From Saccharopolyspora_C sp040643635 (lineage in GTDB: Bacteria; Actinomycetota; Actinomycetes; Mycobacteriales; Pseudonocardiaceae): a stretch of DNA of 64,000 nt. The notes under the pieces are model-generated. The model was not told where the DNA came from. It worked only from the letters and a program-made list of their open reading frames with translations, and did no database searches. Of this stretch, positions 28,473 to 37,151 are shown in pieces; position 1 is the first letter of the stretch; every line of letters starts with the position of its first letter. The stretch covers positions 186,001 through 250,000 of the forward strand of contig NZ_JBEYUS010000001.1 of NCBI RefSeq assembly GCF_040643635.1, in the 5' to 3' direction. Both the position numbers and the translations under genes were made by a program.

Positions 28473-28778
28473 ATGGCGGGACAGAAGATCCGCATCCGGC
28501 TCAAGGCCTACGACCACGAGGCGATCGACGCGTCCGCGCGCAAGATCGTCGAGACCGTGACGCGCACCGGCGCTCGGGTCGTCGGGCCGGTGCCGCTGCC
28601 GACGGAGAAGAACGTCTACTGCGTCATCCGCTCTCCGCACAAGTACAAGGACTCGCGGGAGCACTTCGAGATGCGGACGCACAAGCGGCTCATCGACATC
28701 CTCGAACCGACGCCGAAGACGGTGGACGCGCTGATGCGCATCGATCTGCCGGCCAGCGTCGACGTGAACATCCAGTAA
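28473..28778 (+). CDS. rpsJ: 30S ribosomal protein S10
   Basis: 101 residues, full length: MAGQKIRIRLKAYDHEAIDASARKIVETVTRTGA, with the THKRLIDI block. S10 is a 30S head protein that also serves as NusE in antitermination. First gene of the S10 operon, with a weakly spaced AGAGGAA upstream. Confidence 0.98.
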   Translation: MAGQKIRIRLKAYDHEAIDASARKIVETVTRTGARVVGPVPLPTEKNVYCVIRSPHKYKDSREHFEMRTHKRLIDILEPTPKTVDALMRIDLPASVDVNIQ

Positions 28779-28841
28779 GGGTCGGCCCATCTTGAGACGG
28801 TCCGTCCGCGGGCCGGCCGTAGTGCGGAGAGAACGAGACTG

Positions 28842-29492
28842 ATGTCTGACAGGCAGATCAAGGGGATTCTGGGCACCAAGCTCGGCATGACCCAGGTCTT
28901 CGACGAGAACAACCGGATCGTCCCGGTGACCGTCGTGCAGGCCGGGCCGAACGTGGTCACCCAGATCCGTACCCCCGACAAGGACGGCTATTCGGCCGTG
29001 CAGCTGGCGTTCGGCGCCATCGACCCCCGCAAGGTGAACAGGCCGCGCACCGGCCACTTCACCAAGGCCGGGGTCACGCCGCGCCGCCACCTCGTGGAGC
29101 TGCGCACGAACGACGCCGGTGAGTACGAAGTCGGCCAGGAGATCACCGCTGAGGTGTTCGAGTCCGGTGCGGTCGTCGACGTGGTCGGCACCAGCAAGGG
29201 CAAGGGCTTCGCCGGCACGATCAAGCGGCACGGGTTCCACCGGCAGCCGATGAGCCACGGTGCGCAGGCCGTGCACCGCAAGCCCGGCTCGATCGGTGGC
29301 TGCGCCACCCCGGGTCGTGTCTTCAAGGGCATGCGGATGGCGGGCCGGATGGGCTCCAACCGCGTGACCACCCAGAACCTCAAGGTGCACCGGGTCGAAG
29401 GTGACTCCGGCCTGTTGCTGATCAAGGGTGCCGTTCCCGGCCCCAAGGGCGGCCTGGTTCTGGTCAAGAGCCCCGCGAAGGGTGGTGCGTGA
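28842..29492 (+). CDS. rplC: 50S ribosomal protein L3
   Basis: 216 residues. Early-assembly 23S rRNA binder near the peptidyl-transferase centre; shows GILGTKLGMTQVF at the N-terminus and the loop SHGAQAVHRKPGSIGGCATPGRVFKGMRMAGRMG. Its stop overlaps the rplD start. Confidence 0.97.
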   Translation: MSDRQIKGILGTKLGMTQVFDENNRIVPVTVVQAGPNVVTQIRTPDKDGYSAVQLAFGAIDPRKVNRPRTGHFTKAGVTPRRHLVELRTNDAGEYEVGQEITAEVFESGAVVDVVGTSKGKGFAGTIKRHGFHRQPMSHGAQAVHRKPGSIGGCATPGRVFKGMRMAGRMGSNRVTTQNLKVHRVEGDSGLLLIKGAVPGPKGGLVLVKSPAKGGA

Positions 29493-30163
29493 TGAGCGCG
29501 ACGCTGGACGTCCGTACCCCGGACGGCGCGACCGACGGCAGCGTGACGCTGCCCGCCGAGATCTTCGACGTGCAGGCCAACTTGGCCCTGATGCACCAGG
29601 TGGTGACGGCCCAGCTGGCCGCCGCTCGCCAGGGCACGCACGCCACGAAGACTCGCGGCCAGGTCTCCGGTGGCGGCAAGAAGCCGTACCGGCAGAAGGG
29701 CACCGGTAACGCCCGCCAGGGTTCGATCCGGGCTCCCCAGTTCACCGGTGGTGGCACGGTGCACGGCCCGCAGCCGCGGGACTACACCCAGCGCACCCCC
29801 AAGAAGATGAAGGCCGCCGCGCTGCGCGGTGCGCTGTCCGACCGCGTTCGCGCCGGCCAGCTGCACGTCGTGACGCACGTGGTCGGTGGCGAGACGCCGT
29901 CGACCAAGGCCGCCAAGGCCGCGGTCCGCACCTGGACCCAGGCGAAGCGCGTGCTGGTCGTGCTGAACAACGCGGAGGAGGCCAACTCCTGGCTGAGCCT
30001 GCGGAACCTGACGAACGTGCACCTGATCACGCCGGGTCAGCTCAACACCTACGACGTGCTGGTCAACGACGACGTGGTGTTCACCAAGGCCGCGTTCGAG
30101 CGGTTCGTCGCCGGGCCTGCGCAGGTCGCCACGGCCGCGAGCGCTGAGGAGGCACAGCAGTGA
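29492..30163 (+). CDS. rplD: 50S ribosomal protein L4
   Basis: 223 residues from the ATG at 29492, which overlaps the rplC stop; a GTG one codon earlier is possible. The exit-tunnel loop is visible (TKTRGQVSGGGKKPYRQKGTGNARQGS). L4 is an autoregulator of the S10 operon in E. coli; whether it acts here is unknown. The stop overlaps the rplW start as GTGA. Confidence 0.97.
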   Translation: MSATLDVRTPDGATDGSVTLPAEIFDVQANLALMHQVVTAQLAAARQGTHATKTRGQVSGGGKKPYRQKGTGNARQGSIRAPQFTGGGTVHGPQPRDYTQRTPKKMKAAALRGALSDRVRAGQLHVVTHVVGGETPSTKAAKAAVRTWTQAKRVLVVLNNAEEANSWLSLRNLTNVHLITPGQLNTYDVLVNDDVVFTKAAFERFVAGPAQVATAASAEEAQQ

Positions 30164-30459
30164 TCCCCGACCCGCGAGACATCATCCTGGCGCCGGTCGT
30201 CTCCGAGAAGAGCTACGGGCTCTTGGAGGAAGGCCAGTACACCTTCGTGGTGCGCCCCGGCTCGAACAAGACCGAGATCAAGATCGCCGTTGAGAAGATC
30301 TTCGATGTCAAGGTCACCAACGTGAACACGATCAACCGCAACGGCAAGCGCAAGCGCACCCGCACCGGGTACGGCAAGCGCAAGGACACCAAGCGGGCGA
30401 TCGTGACGCTGTCCCCGGAGAGCAAGCCGATCGAGATCTTCGGCGGACCGGCCGCCTGA
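30160..30459 (+). CDS. rplW: 50S ribosomal protein L23
   Basis: 99 residues, GTG start overlapping the rplD stop. Located at the exit-tunnel rim, docking site for trigger factor and SRP. Shows DIILAPVVSEKSY and the basic loop NGKRKRTRTGYGKRKDTKRA. Confidence 0.97.
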   Translation: MIPDPRDIILAPVVSEKSYGLLEEGQYTFVVRPGSNKTEIKIAVEKIFDVKVTNVNTINRNGKRKRTRTGYGKRKDTKRAIVTLSPESKPIEIFGGPAA

Positions 30460-30491
30460 CCGGCGCTGATTAGGACGAGGTTTCTAGAGAG

Positions 30492-31325
30492 ATGGGCATT
30501 CGCAAGCACAAGCCGACGACGCCGGGCCGTCGCGGCTCCAGCGTGTCCGACTTCGCCGAGATCACCCGGTCGGAGCCGGAGAAGTCGCTGGTGCGTCCGT
30601 TGCACGGCCGCGGCGGCCGCAACGCGCACGGCAAGATCACTACGCGGCACCAGGGCGGTGGCCACAAGCGGGCCTACCGCATCATCGACTTCCGCCGCAA
30701 CGACAAGGACGGTGTGCCGGCCAAGGTCGCGCACATCGAGTACGACCCGAACCGCAGCGCTCGCATCGCGCTGCTGCACTACCTGGATGGCGAGAAGCGC
30801 TACATCATCGCGCCGAACGGCATCGGGCAGGGCGACCGGGTCGAAAGCGGGCCGCGGGCTGACATCAAGCCCGGCAACAACCTCCCGCTGCGCAACATCC
30901 CGACCGGTACCGTGATCCACGCGATCGAGCTCCGCCCCGGTGGCGGCGCCAAGATCGCGCGTTCCGCCGGTGCCCGAGTCCAGCTGGTGGCCAAGGACGG
31001 CCCGTACGCCCAGCTGCGGATGCCCTCGGGCGAGATCCGCAACGTGGACGCGCGGTGCCGGGCCACCGTCGGCGAGGTCGGCAACTCCGAGCACTCGAAC
31101 ATCAACTGGGGCAAGGCGGGCCGCATGCGGTGGAAGGGCAAGCGCCCGACCGTCCGCGGTGTCGTCATGAACCCGGTGGACCACCCGCACGGTGGTGGTG
31201 AGGGCAAGACCTCCGGTGGTCGCCACCCGGTCAACCCCAAGGGCCGCCCCGAGGGTCGTACCCGCCGCAACAAGCCCAGTGACAAGCTCATCGTCCGGCG
31301 CCGTCGCACCGGCAAGAAGCGCTGA
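30492..31325 (+). CDS. rplB: 50S ribosomal protein L2
   Basis: 277 residues, standard length. 23S rRNA binder required for subunit joining and peptidyl transfer. Contains the conserved GRNAHGKITTRHQGGGHKR block and the C-terminal VMNPVDHPHGGGEGK histidine motif. Confidence 0.98.
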   Translation: MGIRKHKPTTPGRRGSSVSDFAEITRSEPEKSLVRPLHGRGGRNAHGKITTRHQGGGHKRAYRIIDFRRNDKDGVPAKVAHIEYDPNRSARIALLHYLDGEKRYIIAPNGIGQGDRVESGPRADIKPGNNLPLRNIPTGTVIHAIELRPGGGAKIARSAGARVQLVAKDGPYAQLRMPSGEIRNVDARCRATVGEVGNSEHSNINWGKAGRMRWKGKRPTVRGVVMNPVDHPHGGGEGKTSGGRHPVNPKGRPEGRTRRNKPSDKLIVRRRRTGKKR

Positions 31326-31343
31326 GCAGGGAGGTAGAAGCAC

Positions 31344-31625
31344 ATGCCACGCAGCCTTAAGAAGGGCCCGTTCGTGGACGACCACCTGCTCAAAAAGGTG
31401 GACGCGCTGAACGAGTCGGGCAAGAAGACCGTGATCAAGACCTGGTCCCGCCGGTCCACGATCATCCCGGACATGCTCGGCCACACCTTCGCGGTGCACG
31501 ACGGTCGCAAGCACATCCCGGTGTTCGTCACCGAGTCGATGGTCGGACACAAGCTGGGCGAGTTCGCGCCGACGAGGACCTTCAAGGGCCACGTCAAGGA
31601 TGACCGGAAGTCGCGCCGCCGCTGA
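31344..31625 (+). CDS. rpsS: 30S ribosomal protein S19
   Basis: 93 residues: MPRSLKKGPFVDDHLLKKV, with WSRRSTIIPDMLGHTFAVHDGRKHIPV. 30S head protein contacting S13. Follows rplB by 18 bases. Confidence 0.97.
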   Translation: MPRSLKKGPFVDDHLLKKVDALNESGKKTVIKTWSRRSTIIPDMLGHTFAVHDGRKHIPVFVTESMVGHKLGEFAPTRTFKGHVKDDRKSRRR

Positions 31626-31657
31626 GCGGGGGCGAACCAAGAGCAAGGGGTAGCAGG

Positions 31658-32071
31658 ATGACAGCCCGTTCCGACGACACCGCTGCGGCTGACACCCGCG
31701 CGGTGGCGCGGGCCCGCTTCGTCCGCGTGACGCCGATGAAGGCCCGTCGCGTGGTCGAGCTCATCAAGGGCCGTAGCGCCAGCGAAGCCCTGGCAGTGCT
31801 CCAGTTCGCGCCGCAGGCCGCCAGCGGTCCGGTGTCGAAGGTGCTCGCCAGTGCCGTCGCCAACGCGGAGAACAACCAGTCGCTCGACCCCGACACCCTG
31901 TGGGTGCACCGGGCGTACGTGGACGAGGGACCGACGCTGAAGCGGTTCCAGCCCCGTGCCCAGGGCCGTGCGTACCGGATTCGCAAGCGGACCGCGCACA
32001 TCACCATCGAGGTGGAGTCGCGGCCGAAGGCGGCCGGTAAGACGAAGAGCCAGAAGGGGAGTGCCCGGTAG
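31658..32071 (+). CDS. rplV: 50S ribosomal protein L22
   Basis: 137 residues with the family core RFVRVTPMKARRVVELIKGRSASEALAVLQFAP and the tunnel hairpin FQPRAQGRAYRIRKRTAHITI. Residues 1-18 are a short extension rich in Asp/Thr/Ala. The stop TAG overlaps the rpsC GTG. Confidence 0.97.
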   Translation: MTARSDDTAAADTRAVARARFVRVTPMKARRVVELIKGRSASEALAVLQFAPQAASGPVSKVLASAVANAENNQSLDPDTLWVHRAYVDEGPTLKRFQPRAQGRAYRIRKRTAHITIEVESRPKAAGKTKSQKGSAR

Positions 32072-32970
32072 TGGGTCAGAAGATCAACCCGCACGGCTTC
32101 CGACTCGGCATCACCACGGACTGGAAGTCCCGGTGGTACGCCGACAAGCAGTACGCGGAATACGTTGCGGAGGACGTCAAGATCCGCCGTCGGCTCTCTC
32201 GCGGTATGGAGCGCGCAGGGATCTCCAAGGTGGAGATCGAGCGCACCCGCGAGCGGGTCCGGGTGGACATTCACACCGCCCGGCCGGGCATCGTCATCGG
32301 CCGTCGCGGTGCCGAGGCGGACCGCATCCGCGGTTCGCTGGAGAAGCTGACCGGCAAGCAGGTCCAGCTCAACATCCTCGAGGTCAAGAACTCCGAGGCC
32401 GACGCGCAGCTCGTCGCGCAGGGCGTGGCCGAGCAGCTGTCCAACCGCGTGTCCTTCCGGCGCGCGATGCGCAAGGCCATCCAGTCGGCCATGCGCTCGC
32501 CGCAGGTCAAGGGCATCCGGGTGCAGTGCGGTGGCCGGCTGGGCGGGGCCGAGATGTCCCGTTCCGAGTTCTACCGCGAGGGTCGCGTCCCGCTGCACAC
32601 GCTGCGCGCGGACATCGACTACGGCTTCTTCGAGGCCCGCACCACGTTCGGTCGCATCGGCGTCAAGGTGTGGATCTACAAGGGCGAGCTGGTCGGCGGC
32701 CTGAAGCAGAAGCAGGAGCAGTCCGAGGTGCGCGCGCCTCGTGGCGAGGGCGGCGGCCGCAATGAGCGCGGTGGCCGTTCCGAGCGCGGTGGCCGCCGTC
32801 GCTCCGGCGCTTCCGGCACCACTGGTGCCGGTGGCACCGAGGCCGGCCGCGCCGCAGCCAAGGGCGGTACGGCGGAGAGCCCGGAGCAGGCGCAGACCGC
32901 GGGCGACGCGGCGACCGCCAACGCCCCGGCCGTGGCCGAGCCGCAGGCCGATCAGAAGACGGAGGGCTGA
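32071..32970 (+). CDS. rpsC: 30S ribosomal protein S3
   Basis: 299 residues; the GTG overlaps the rplV stop. Mature core MGQKINPHGFRLGITTDWKSRW, KH domain with GIVIGRRGAEADRIRG, and C-terminal YGFFEARTTFGRIGVKVWIYKGE. The tail after about residue 215 is unusually long and Gly/Arg/Ala-rich, then acidic (RNERGGRSERGGRRR ... ADQKTEG), which is common in actinobacteria but near the long end. It lines the mRNA entry tunnel. Confidence 0.97.
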   Translation: MGQKINPHGFRLGITTDWKSRWYADKQYAEYVAEDVKIRRRLSRGMERAGISKVEIERTRERVRVDIHTARPGIVIGRRGAEADRIRGSLEKLTGKQVQLNILEVKNSEADAQLVAQGVAEQLSNRVSFRRAMRKAIQSAMRSPQVKGIRVQCGGRLGGAEMSRSEFYREGRVPLHTLRADIDYGFFEARTTFGRIGVKVWIYKGELVGGLKQKQEQSEVRAPRGEGGGRNERGGRSERGGRRRSGASGTTGAGGTEAGRAAAKGGTAESPEQAQTAGDAATANAPAVAEPQADQKTEG

Positions 32971-32973
32971 GCA

Positions 32974-33393
32974 GTGCTGGTCCCACGCAGGGTGAAGTGG
33001 CGCAAGAGCCACGCACCGAAGCGCAAGGGCTTCGCCAAGGGCGGCACCCGGATCAACTTCGGCGAATACGGCATCCAGGCGATCGAGCACGGCTACGTGA
33101 CCAACCGGCAGATCGAGTCGGCCCGTATCGCCATCACCCGGCACGTCAAGCGTGGCGGCAAGGTCTGGATCAACATCTTCCCGGACCGCCCGCTGACGAA
33201 GAAGCCGGCCGAAACCCGTCAGGGTTCCGGTAAGGGTTCGCCCGAGTCCTGGGTCGCGAACGTCAAGCCCGGCCGCGTCATGTTCGAGCTGAACTTCCCG
33301 AACAAGAAGACGGCTGTGGAGGCGCTGACCCGTGCGGCGCACAAGCTGCCGATGAAGTGCAAGATCGTGTCCCGCGAGGGTGGTGACTTCTGA
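32974..33393 (+). CDS. rplP: 50S ribosomal protein L16
   Basis: 139 residues, GTG start: MLVPRRVKWRKSHAPKRKGFAKGGTRINFGEYG, with RIAITRHVKRGGKVWINIFPDRPLTKKP. Organises the A-site region of 23S rRNA. One-base overlap with rpmC. Confidence 0.97.
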   Translation: MLVPRRVKWRKSHAPKRKGFAKGGTRINFGEYGIQAIEHGYVTNRQIESARIAITRHVKRGGKVWINIFPDRPLTKKPAETRQGSGKGSPESWVANVKPGRVMFELNFPNKKTAVEALTRAAHKLPMKCKIVSREGGDF

Positions 33394-33635
33394 TGGCGGC
33401 TGGTGTCACCGCTGGTGAGCTCCGGGAGCTGGGCGACGAGGAACTGCTGTCGCGCGTCCGCGAGTCGAAGGAAGAGCTGTTCAACCTTCGGTTCCAGATG
33501 GCGACCGGGCAGTTGGAGAACAACCGCCGGTTGCGCGTGGTCCGCAGGGACATCGCCCGGATCTACACCATCATGCGCGAGCGCGAGCTCGGCCTGACGG
33601 TGTCCCCTGACGCGACCGAGGAGGGCGCGGCATGA
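33393..33635 (+). CDS. rpmC: 50S ribosomal protein L29
   Basis: 80 residues, two-helix protein with ELRELGDEELLSRVRESKEELFNLRFQMATGQLENNRRLRVVRRDIARIYTIMRER split over its two helices. It sits next to the tunnel exit. Overlaps rpsQ by four bases. Confidence 0.96.
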   Translation: MAAGVTAGELRELGDEELLSRVRESKEELFNLRFQMATGQLENNRRLRVVRRDIARIYTIMRERELGLTVSPDATEEGAA

Positions 33636-33913
33636 GCAGCCAGGCAGAAGAACAGAGCGTGGCGCGGAACTACCGCAAGACCCGCGAGGGATACGTCGTG
33701 TCCGACAAGATGGACAAGACGATCGTGGTGTCGCTGGAGGACCGCAAGAAGCACGCCCTCTACGGCAAGGTCATGCGCCAGACGACCAAGGTCAAGGCGC
33801 ACGACGAGGCCAACACGGCCGGTGTCGGCGACCGCGTTCTCCTGATGGAGACCCGGCCGCTGTCCGCGACGAAGCGCTGGCGCCTCGTCGAGGTCGTGGA
33901 ACGGGCCAAGTAA
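33632..33913 (+). CDS. rpsQ: 30S ribosomal protein S17
   Basis: 93 residues with the OB-fold core GYVVSDKMDKTIVVSLEDRKKHALYGK and VLLMETRPLSATKRWRLVEVVE. Last gene before a strong terminator, so it probably ends the S10 transcript. Confidence 0.97.
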   Translation: MSSQAEEQSVARNYRKTREGYVVSDKMDKTIVVSLEDRKKHALYGKVMRQTTKVKAHDEANTAGVGDRVLLMETRPLSATKRWRLVEVVERAK

Positions 33914-33927
33914 GGACATCGGAAGCG

Positions 33928-33963
33928 GGCCGGTCGCCGGTATGTCGGCGTCCGGCCTTCTTC
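33928..33963 (+). terminator. Terminator between rpsQ and rplN
   Basis: GGCCGG-T-CGCCG-GTATGT-CGGCG-T-CCGGCC gives 11 base pairs with one T:T mismatch, followed by TTCTTC, 15 bases after the rpsQ stop. It separates the S10 operon from the spc genes. Confidence 0.75.
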
Positions 33964-34012
33964 AGGTGATGACCGCGCGCGTCAGGTCGGAAATTTGGCG
34001 CGCCAGAGTGTG

Positions 34013-34041
34013 TTCGCACGCAGGGTGCGGGCACTTAGGGT
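34013..34041 (+). promoter_or_regulatory. Possible promoter of rplN
   Basis: TTCGCA (34013-34018), 17 bases, TAGGGT (34036-34041). It lies after the rpsQ terminator and just before rplN. The predicted start point (about 34048) would leave AGGAG (34043-34047) at or beyond the 5' end, so the true start may differ. Confidence 0.4.
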
Positions 34042-34053
34042 CAGGAGTCATAC

Positions 34054-34422
34054 GTGATCCAGCAGGAGTCGCGACTTCGCGTCGCCGACAACACTGGGGC
34101 CAAGGAGATCCTCACGATCCGCGTCCTCGGTGGTTCCGGTCGGCGCTACGCGGGTATCGGTGACGTCATCGTCGCCACCGTGAAGGAAGCCATTCCGGGT
34201 GCCGGCGTGAAGAAGGGCGATGTGGTCAAGGCCGTCATCGTCCGCCAGAAGAAGGAAAAGCGCCGCGCGGATGGCTCGTACATCCGGTTCGACGAGAACG
34301 CCGCGGTGCTGATCAAGCCGGACGGTGGTCCCCGTGGGACCCGCATCTTCGGCCCCGTCGGCCGCGAGCTGCGCGACAAGAAGTACATGAAGATCATTTC
34401 GCTCGCGCCGGAGGTGCTGTGA
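34054..34422 (+). CDS. rplN: 50S ribosomal protein L14
   Basis: 122 residues, GTG start with AGGAG upstream: MIQQESRLRVADNTGAKEILTIRVLGGSGRRYAGIGD. Forms an intersubunit bridge. First gene of the spc cluster; the stop overlaps the rplX start. Confidence 0.97.
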   Translation: MIQQESRLRVADNTGAKEILTIRVLGGSGRRYAGIGDVIVATVKEAIPGAGVKKGDVVKAVIVRQKKEKRRADGSYIRFDENAAVLIKPDGGPRGTRIFGPVGRELRDKKYMKIISLAPEVL

Positions 34423-34736
34423 TGAAGATCAAGAAGGGCGACACGGTCGTCGTGATCTCCGGCAAGGACAAGGGTGCCCGGGGCAAGGTCATCGCGGCCT
34501 ACCCGCAGCGCGAGCGCGTCCTCGTCGAGGGCGTCAACCGGATCAAGAAGCACACCAAGGTCTCCCGGACCGAACGTGGTGCGCAGTCCGGCGGCATCGT
34601 CACCCAGGAAGCGGCCATCCACGTGAGCAACGTGATGGTGGTCGACTCCGACGGCAACCCCACTCGCGTGGGCTACCGGATCGGCGAGGACGGCAAGAAG
34701 GTCCGCGTCTCTCGCCGCAACGGGAAGGACATCTGA
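34422..34736 (+). CDS. rplX: 50S ribosomal protein L24
   Basis: 104 residues from the ATG overlapping the rplN stop (TGATGA). KOW motif KKGDTVVVISGKDKGARGKVI is present at the N-terminus. Assembly-initiator protein of the 50S subunit. Confidence 0.97.
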   Translation: MKIKKGDTVVVISGKDKGARGKVIAAYPQRERVLVEGVNRIKKHTKVSRTERGAQSGGIVTQEAAIHVSNVMVVDSDGNPTRVGYRIGEDGKKVRVSRRNGKDI

Positions 34737-34738
34737 GC

Positions 34739-35302
34739 ATGACCACTGCAGAGAAGATCGTCCCCCGGCTGAAGACCCGGTACCGCGACGAGATCCGCCC
34801 GGCCCTGCAGCAGGAGTTCGAGTACGCGAACCCCATGCTGGTGCCCGGCGTCGTCAAGGTCGTCGTCAACATGGGTGTCGGCGACGCCGCCCGGGACAGC
34901 AAGCTCATCGAAGGCGCGGTCCGCGACCTGACCATCATCACCGGTCAGCGCCCCGAGATCCGCCGGGCCCGCAAGTCCATCGCTCAGTTCAAGCTGCGCG
35001 AAGGCATGCCGATCGGTGCGCGCGTCACGCTGCGCGGCGACCGCATGTGGGAGTTCGTCGACCGCCTGGTCACCATCGCGCTGCCGCGCATCCGTGACTT
35101 CCGCGGCCTGTCGCCGAAGCAGTTCGACGGCAACGGCAACTACACCTTCGGGCTCAACGAGCAGTCGATGTTCCACGAGATCGACCCCGACTCGATCGAC
35201 CGTCCGCGCGGTATGGACATCACCGTGGTGACCACGGCCACCACCAATGAGGAAGGCCGGCGGCTGCTGCGCCACCTGGGCTTCCCGTTCAAGGAGCAGT
35301 GA
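34739..35302 (+). CDS. rplE: 50S ribosomal protein L5
   Basis: 187 residues, two bases after rplX. Contains VVVNMGVGDAARDSKLIEGAVRDL and GQRPEIRRARKSIAQFKLREG. 5S rRNA-binding protein contacting the P-site tRNA. Confidence 0.97.
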   Translation: MTTAEKIVPRLKTRYRDEIRPALQQEFEYANPMLVPGVVKVVVNMGVGDAARDSKLIEGAVRDLTIITGQRPEIRRARKSIAQFKLREGMPIGARVTLRGDRMWEFVDRLVTIALPRIRDFRGLSPKQFDGNGNYTFGLNEQSMFHEIDPDSIDRPRGMDITVVTTATTNEEGRRLLRHLGFPFKEQ

Positions 35303-35344
35303 TGTCGGGTATCGCTGGGCGTCGAAACAAGGAGAACTGAGCCG

Positions 35345-35530
35345 ATGGCCAAGAAGGCGCTGATCAACAAGGCCGCTCGCAAGCCCAAGTTCAAGGTGCG
35401 CGGTTACACCCGCTGCCAGCGCTGCGGGCGTCCGCGGTCGGTCTTCCGCAAGTTCGGCCTGTGCCGCGTGTGCTTCCGCGAGATGGCGCACGCCGGCGAG
35501 CTGCCGGGCGTGAGCAAGTCTTCCTGGTGA
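35345..35530 (+). CDS. rpsN: 30S ribosomal protein S14, zinc-binding (type Z)
   Basis: 61 residues: MAKKALINKAARKPKFKVRG, then C24-x2-C27 and C40-x2-C43 zinc ligands. This is the zinc-containing form found in spc clusters; a zinc-free paralogue may exist elsewhere. Its last codons and stop form the left arm of a terminator. Confidence 0.97.
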   Translation: MAKKALINKAARKPKFKVRGYTRCQRCGRPRSVFRKFGLCRVCFREMAHAGELPGVSKSSW

Positions 35531-35608
35531 GTGCCCGCCCGTCGAGCGCCACCCGGTGACGGGTACGCTCGGCGGGCACCACCAGGTCTTTTGCCCGCTT
35601 CGGCGGGC
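35523..35608 (+). terminator. Strong terminator overlapping the rpsN stop
   Basis: A composite hairpin: CCTGGT (35523-35528) with ACCAGG (35581-35586), GTGCCCGCC (35531-35539) with GGCGGGCAC (35571-35579), and GAGCG with CGCTC, followed by TCTTTT. A second small hairpin GCCCGC-TTCG-GCGGGC (35593-35608) comes directly after. The TGA stop of rpsN lies inside the left arm. Confidence 0.85.
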
Positions 35609-35751
35609 TGGCGCGCGTGCGTGCCGCTGACATGAACCTGCCGATCGAGCAGGTGTGATCCGACTTCGCCTAGGCCAGGATCCAGACCTCCCGCACCGCG
35701 GGGCGCGTCCGGGTCCGTCGGAACCGGGTGAGAAAGGTGGACCAGGTCACC

Positions 35752-36150
35752 ATGACGATGACCGATCCCATCGCAGACATGCTGACGCGTCTGCGGAATG
35801 GAAGCTCGGCTTATCACGACGAGGTCGTGATGCCGCATTCGAAGCTCAAGGCGAACATCGCCGAGATCCTCAAGCGCGAGGGTTACGTGATGGGTTCCCG
35901 CGCCGAGCAGGGCGAGAAGGGCCAGAACCTGGTCGTCGAGCTCAAGTACGGCCCGAACCGGGAGCGCAGCATCGCCGGCCTGCGACGGGTCTCGAAGCCC
36001 GGCCTGCGGGTCTACGCGAAGTCCACCAACCTGCCGAAGGTTCTCGGCGGTCTGGGCATCGCGATCATTTCCACGTCGGGTGGTCTGGTGACCGACCGGC
36101 AGGCCATCAAGCAAGGCGTGGGCGGGGAAGTCCTCGCCTACGTGTGGTAA
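35752..36150 (+). CDS. rpsH: 30S ribosomal protein S8
   Basis: 132 residues from the ATG at 35752 (a second ATG two codons on is also possible). MTMTDPIADMLTRLRNGSSAYHDEVVMPHSKLKANIAEILKREG is split around helix and strand; ends STSGGLVTDRQAIKQGVGGEVLAYVW. Binds 16S rRNA centrally, and in E. coli represses the spc operon. The 221-base spacer from rpsN and the terminator there imply its own promoter, which I could not locate. Confidence 0.97.
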   Translation: MTMTDPIADMLTRLRNGSSAYHDEVVMPHSKLKANIAEILKREGYVMGSRAEQGEKGQNLVVELKYGPNRERSIAGLRRVSKPGLRVYAKSTNLPKVLGGLGIAIISTSGGLVTDRQAIKQGVGGEVLAYVW

Positions 36151-36162
36151 GGGAGGAGGAGC

Positions 36163-36702
36163 ATGTCGCGCATCGGGAAGCTTCCGATCACCGTGCCCTC
36201 CGGTGTCGAGGTCACCATCGACGGGCAGGCGGTGACGGTCAAGGGGCCCAAGGGCACCCTGGAGCAGAACATCGCCGAGCCGATCATCGTCGAGAAGGAT
36301 GACGACGGGTCAGTCCTGGTCAAGCGGCCGGACGATGAGCGGGAGAGCCGCTCGCTGCACGGTCTGTCGCGCAGCCTGGTCAACAACATGGTGCTCGGCG
36401 TCAGCCAGGGCTACCAGAAGAACCTCGAGATCCACGGCGTGGGCTACCGCGTGCTGCTCAAGGGATCGAACCTCGAGTTCTCCCTGGGCTACAGCCACCC
36501 CATCGTGATCGAGCCGCCGCAGGGCATCGAGTTCGCCGTTGACGGCGCGACCAAGCTGTCGGTCAAGGGCATCGACAAGCAGCTGGTCGGCGAGGTCGCC
36601 GCCAGGATCCGCAAGCTGCGCCGCCCCGACCCGTACAAGGGCAAGGGCGTCCGGTACGCCGGCGAGACCATCCGCCGCAAGGTCGGGAAGACGGGTAAGT
36701 GA
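36163..36702 (+). CDS. rplF: 50S ribosomal protein L6
   Basis: 179 residues with the two-repeat L6 fold: MSRIGKLPITVPSGVEVTIDG and GYRVLLKGSNLEFSLGYSHP; ends RRPDPYKGKGVRYAGETIRRKVGKTGK. GGAGGAG precedes the start. Confidence 0.97.
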   Translation: MSRIGKLPITVPSGVEVTIDGQAVTVKGPKGTLEQNIAEPIIVEKDDDGSVLVKRPDDERESRSLHGLSRSLVNNMVLGVSQGYQKNLEIHGVGYRVLLKGSNLEFSLGYSHPIVIEPPQGIEFAVDGATKLSVKGIDKQLVGEVAARIRKLRRPDPYKGKGVRYAGETIRRKVGKTGK

Positions 36703-36704
36703 CC

Positions 36705-37109
36705 ATGAGCGAGACAACCACTGCTACGAAGCGCAAGCCCGTGGGCAAGGACATCTCGACCGTGCGTCGGATCGCCCGCGCCAACCGCCACTTCCGGCTT
36801 CGCAAGAAGATCAGCGGCACGCCTGCGCGTCCGCGCCTGGTCGTGACCCGGTCCACGCGGCACATCGTCGCGCAGGTCATCGACGACGTCGCGGGTCACA
36901 CGCTGGCGTCGGCCTCCAGCATGGAAGCCGACCTGCGCACCCTCGAGGGCGACAAGAAGGCCAAGGCGACCAAGGTGGGCGAGCTCGTTGCGGCTCGCGC
37001 CAAGGACGCCGGGGTCGAGAAGGTCGTGTTCGACCGAGGTGGCAACGCCTACCACGGCCGCGTCGCGGCGCTGGCCGATGCCGCTCGCGAGGGCGGCCTG
37101 GAGTTCTGA
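36705..37109 (+). CDS. rplR: 50S ribosomal protein L18
   Basis: 134 residues from the ATG at 36705; a GTG at 36699 overlapping the rplF stop is an alternative. 5S rRNA binder: RRIARANRHFRLRKKISGTPARPRLVVTRS and ends FDRGGNAYHGRVAALADAAREGGLEF. Confidence 0.96.
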   Translation: MSETTTATKRKPVGKDISTVRRIARANRHFRLRKKISGTPARPRLVVTRSTRHIVAQVIDDVAGHTLASASSMEADLRTLEGDKKAKATKVGELVAARAKDAGVEKVVFDRGGNAYHGRVAALADAAREGGLEF

Positions 37110-37151
37110 CATGCGTACGACTGAGATGACAACGATCGAGAGGGACGCCTG

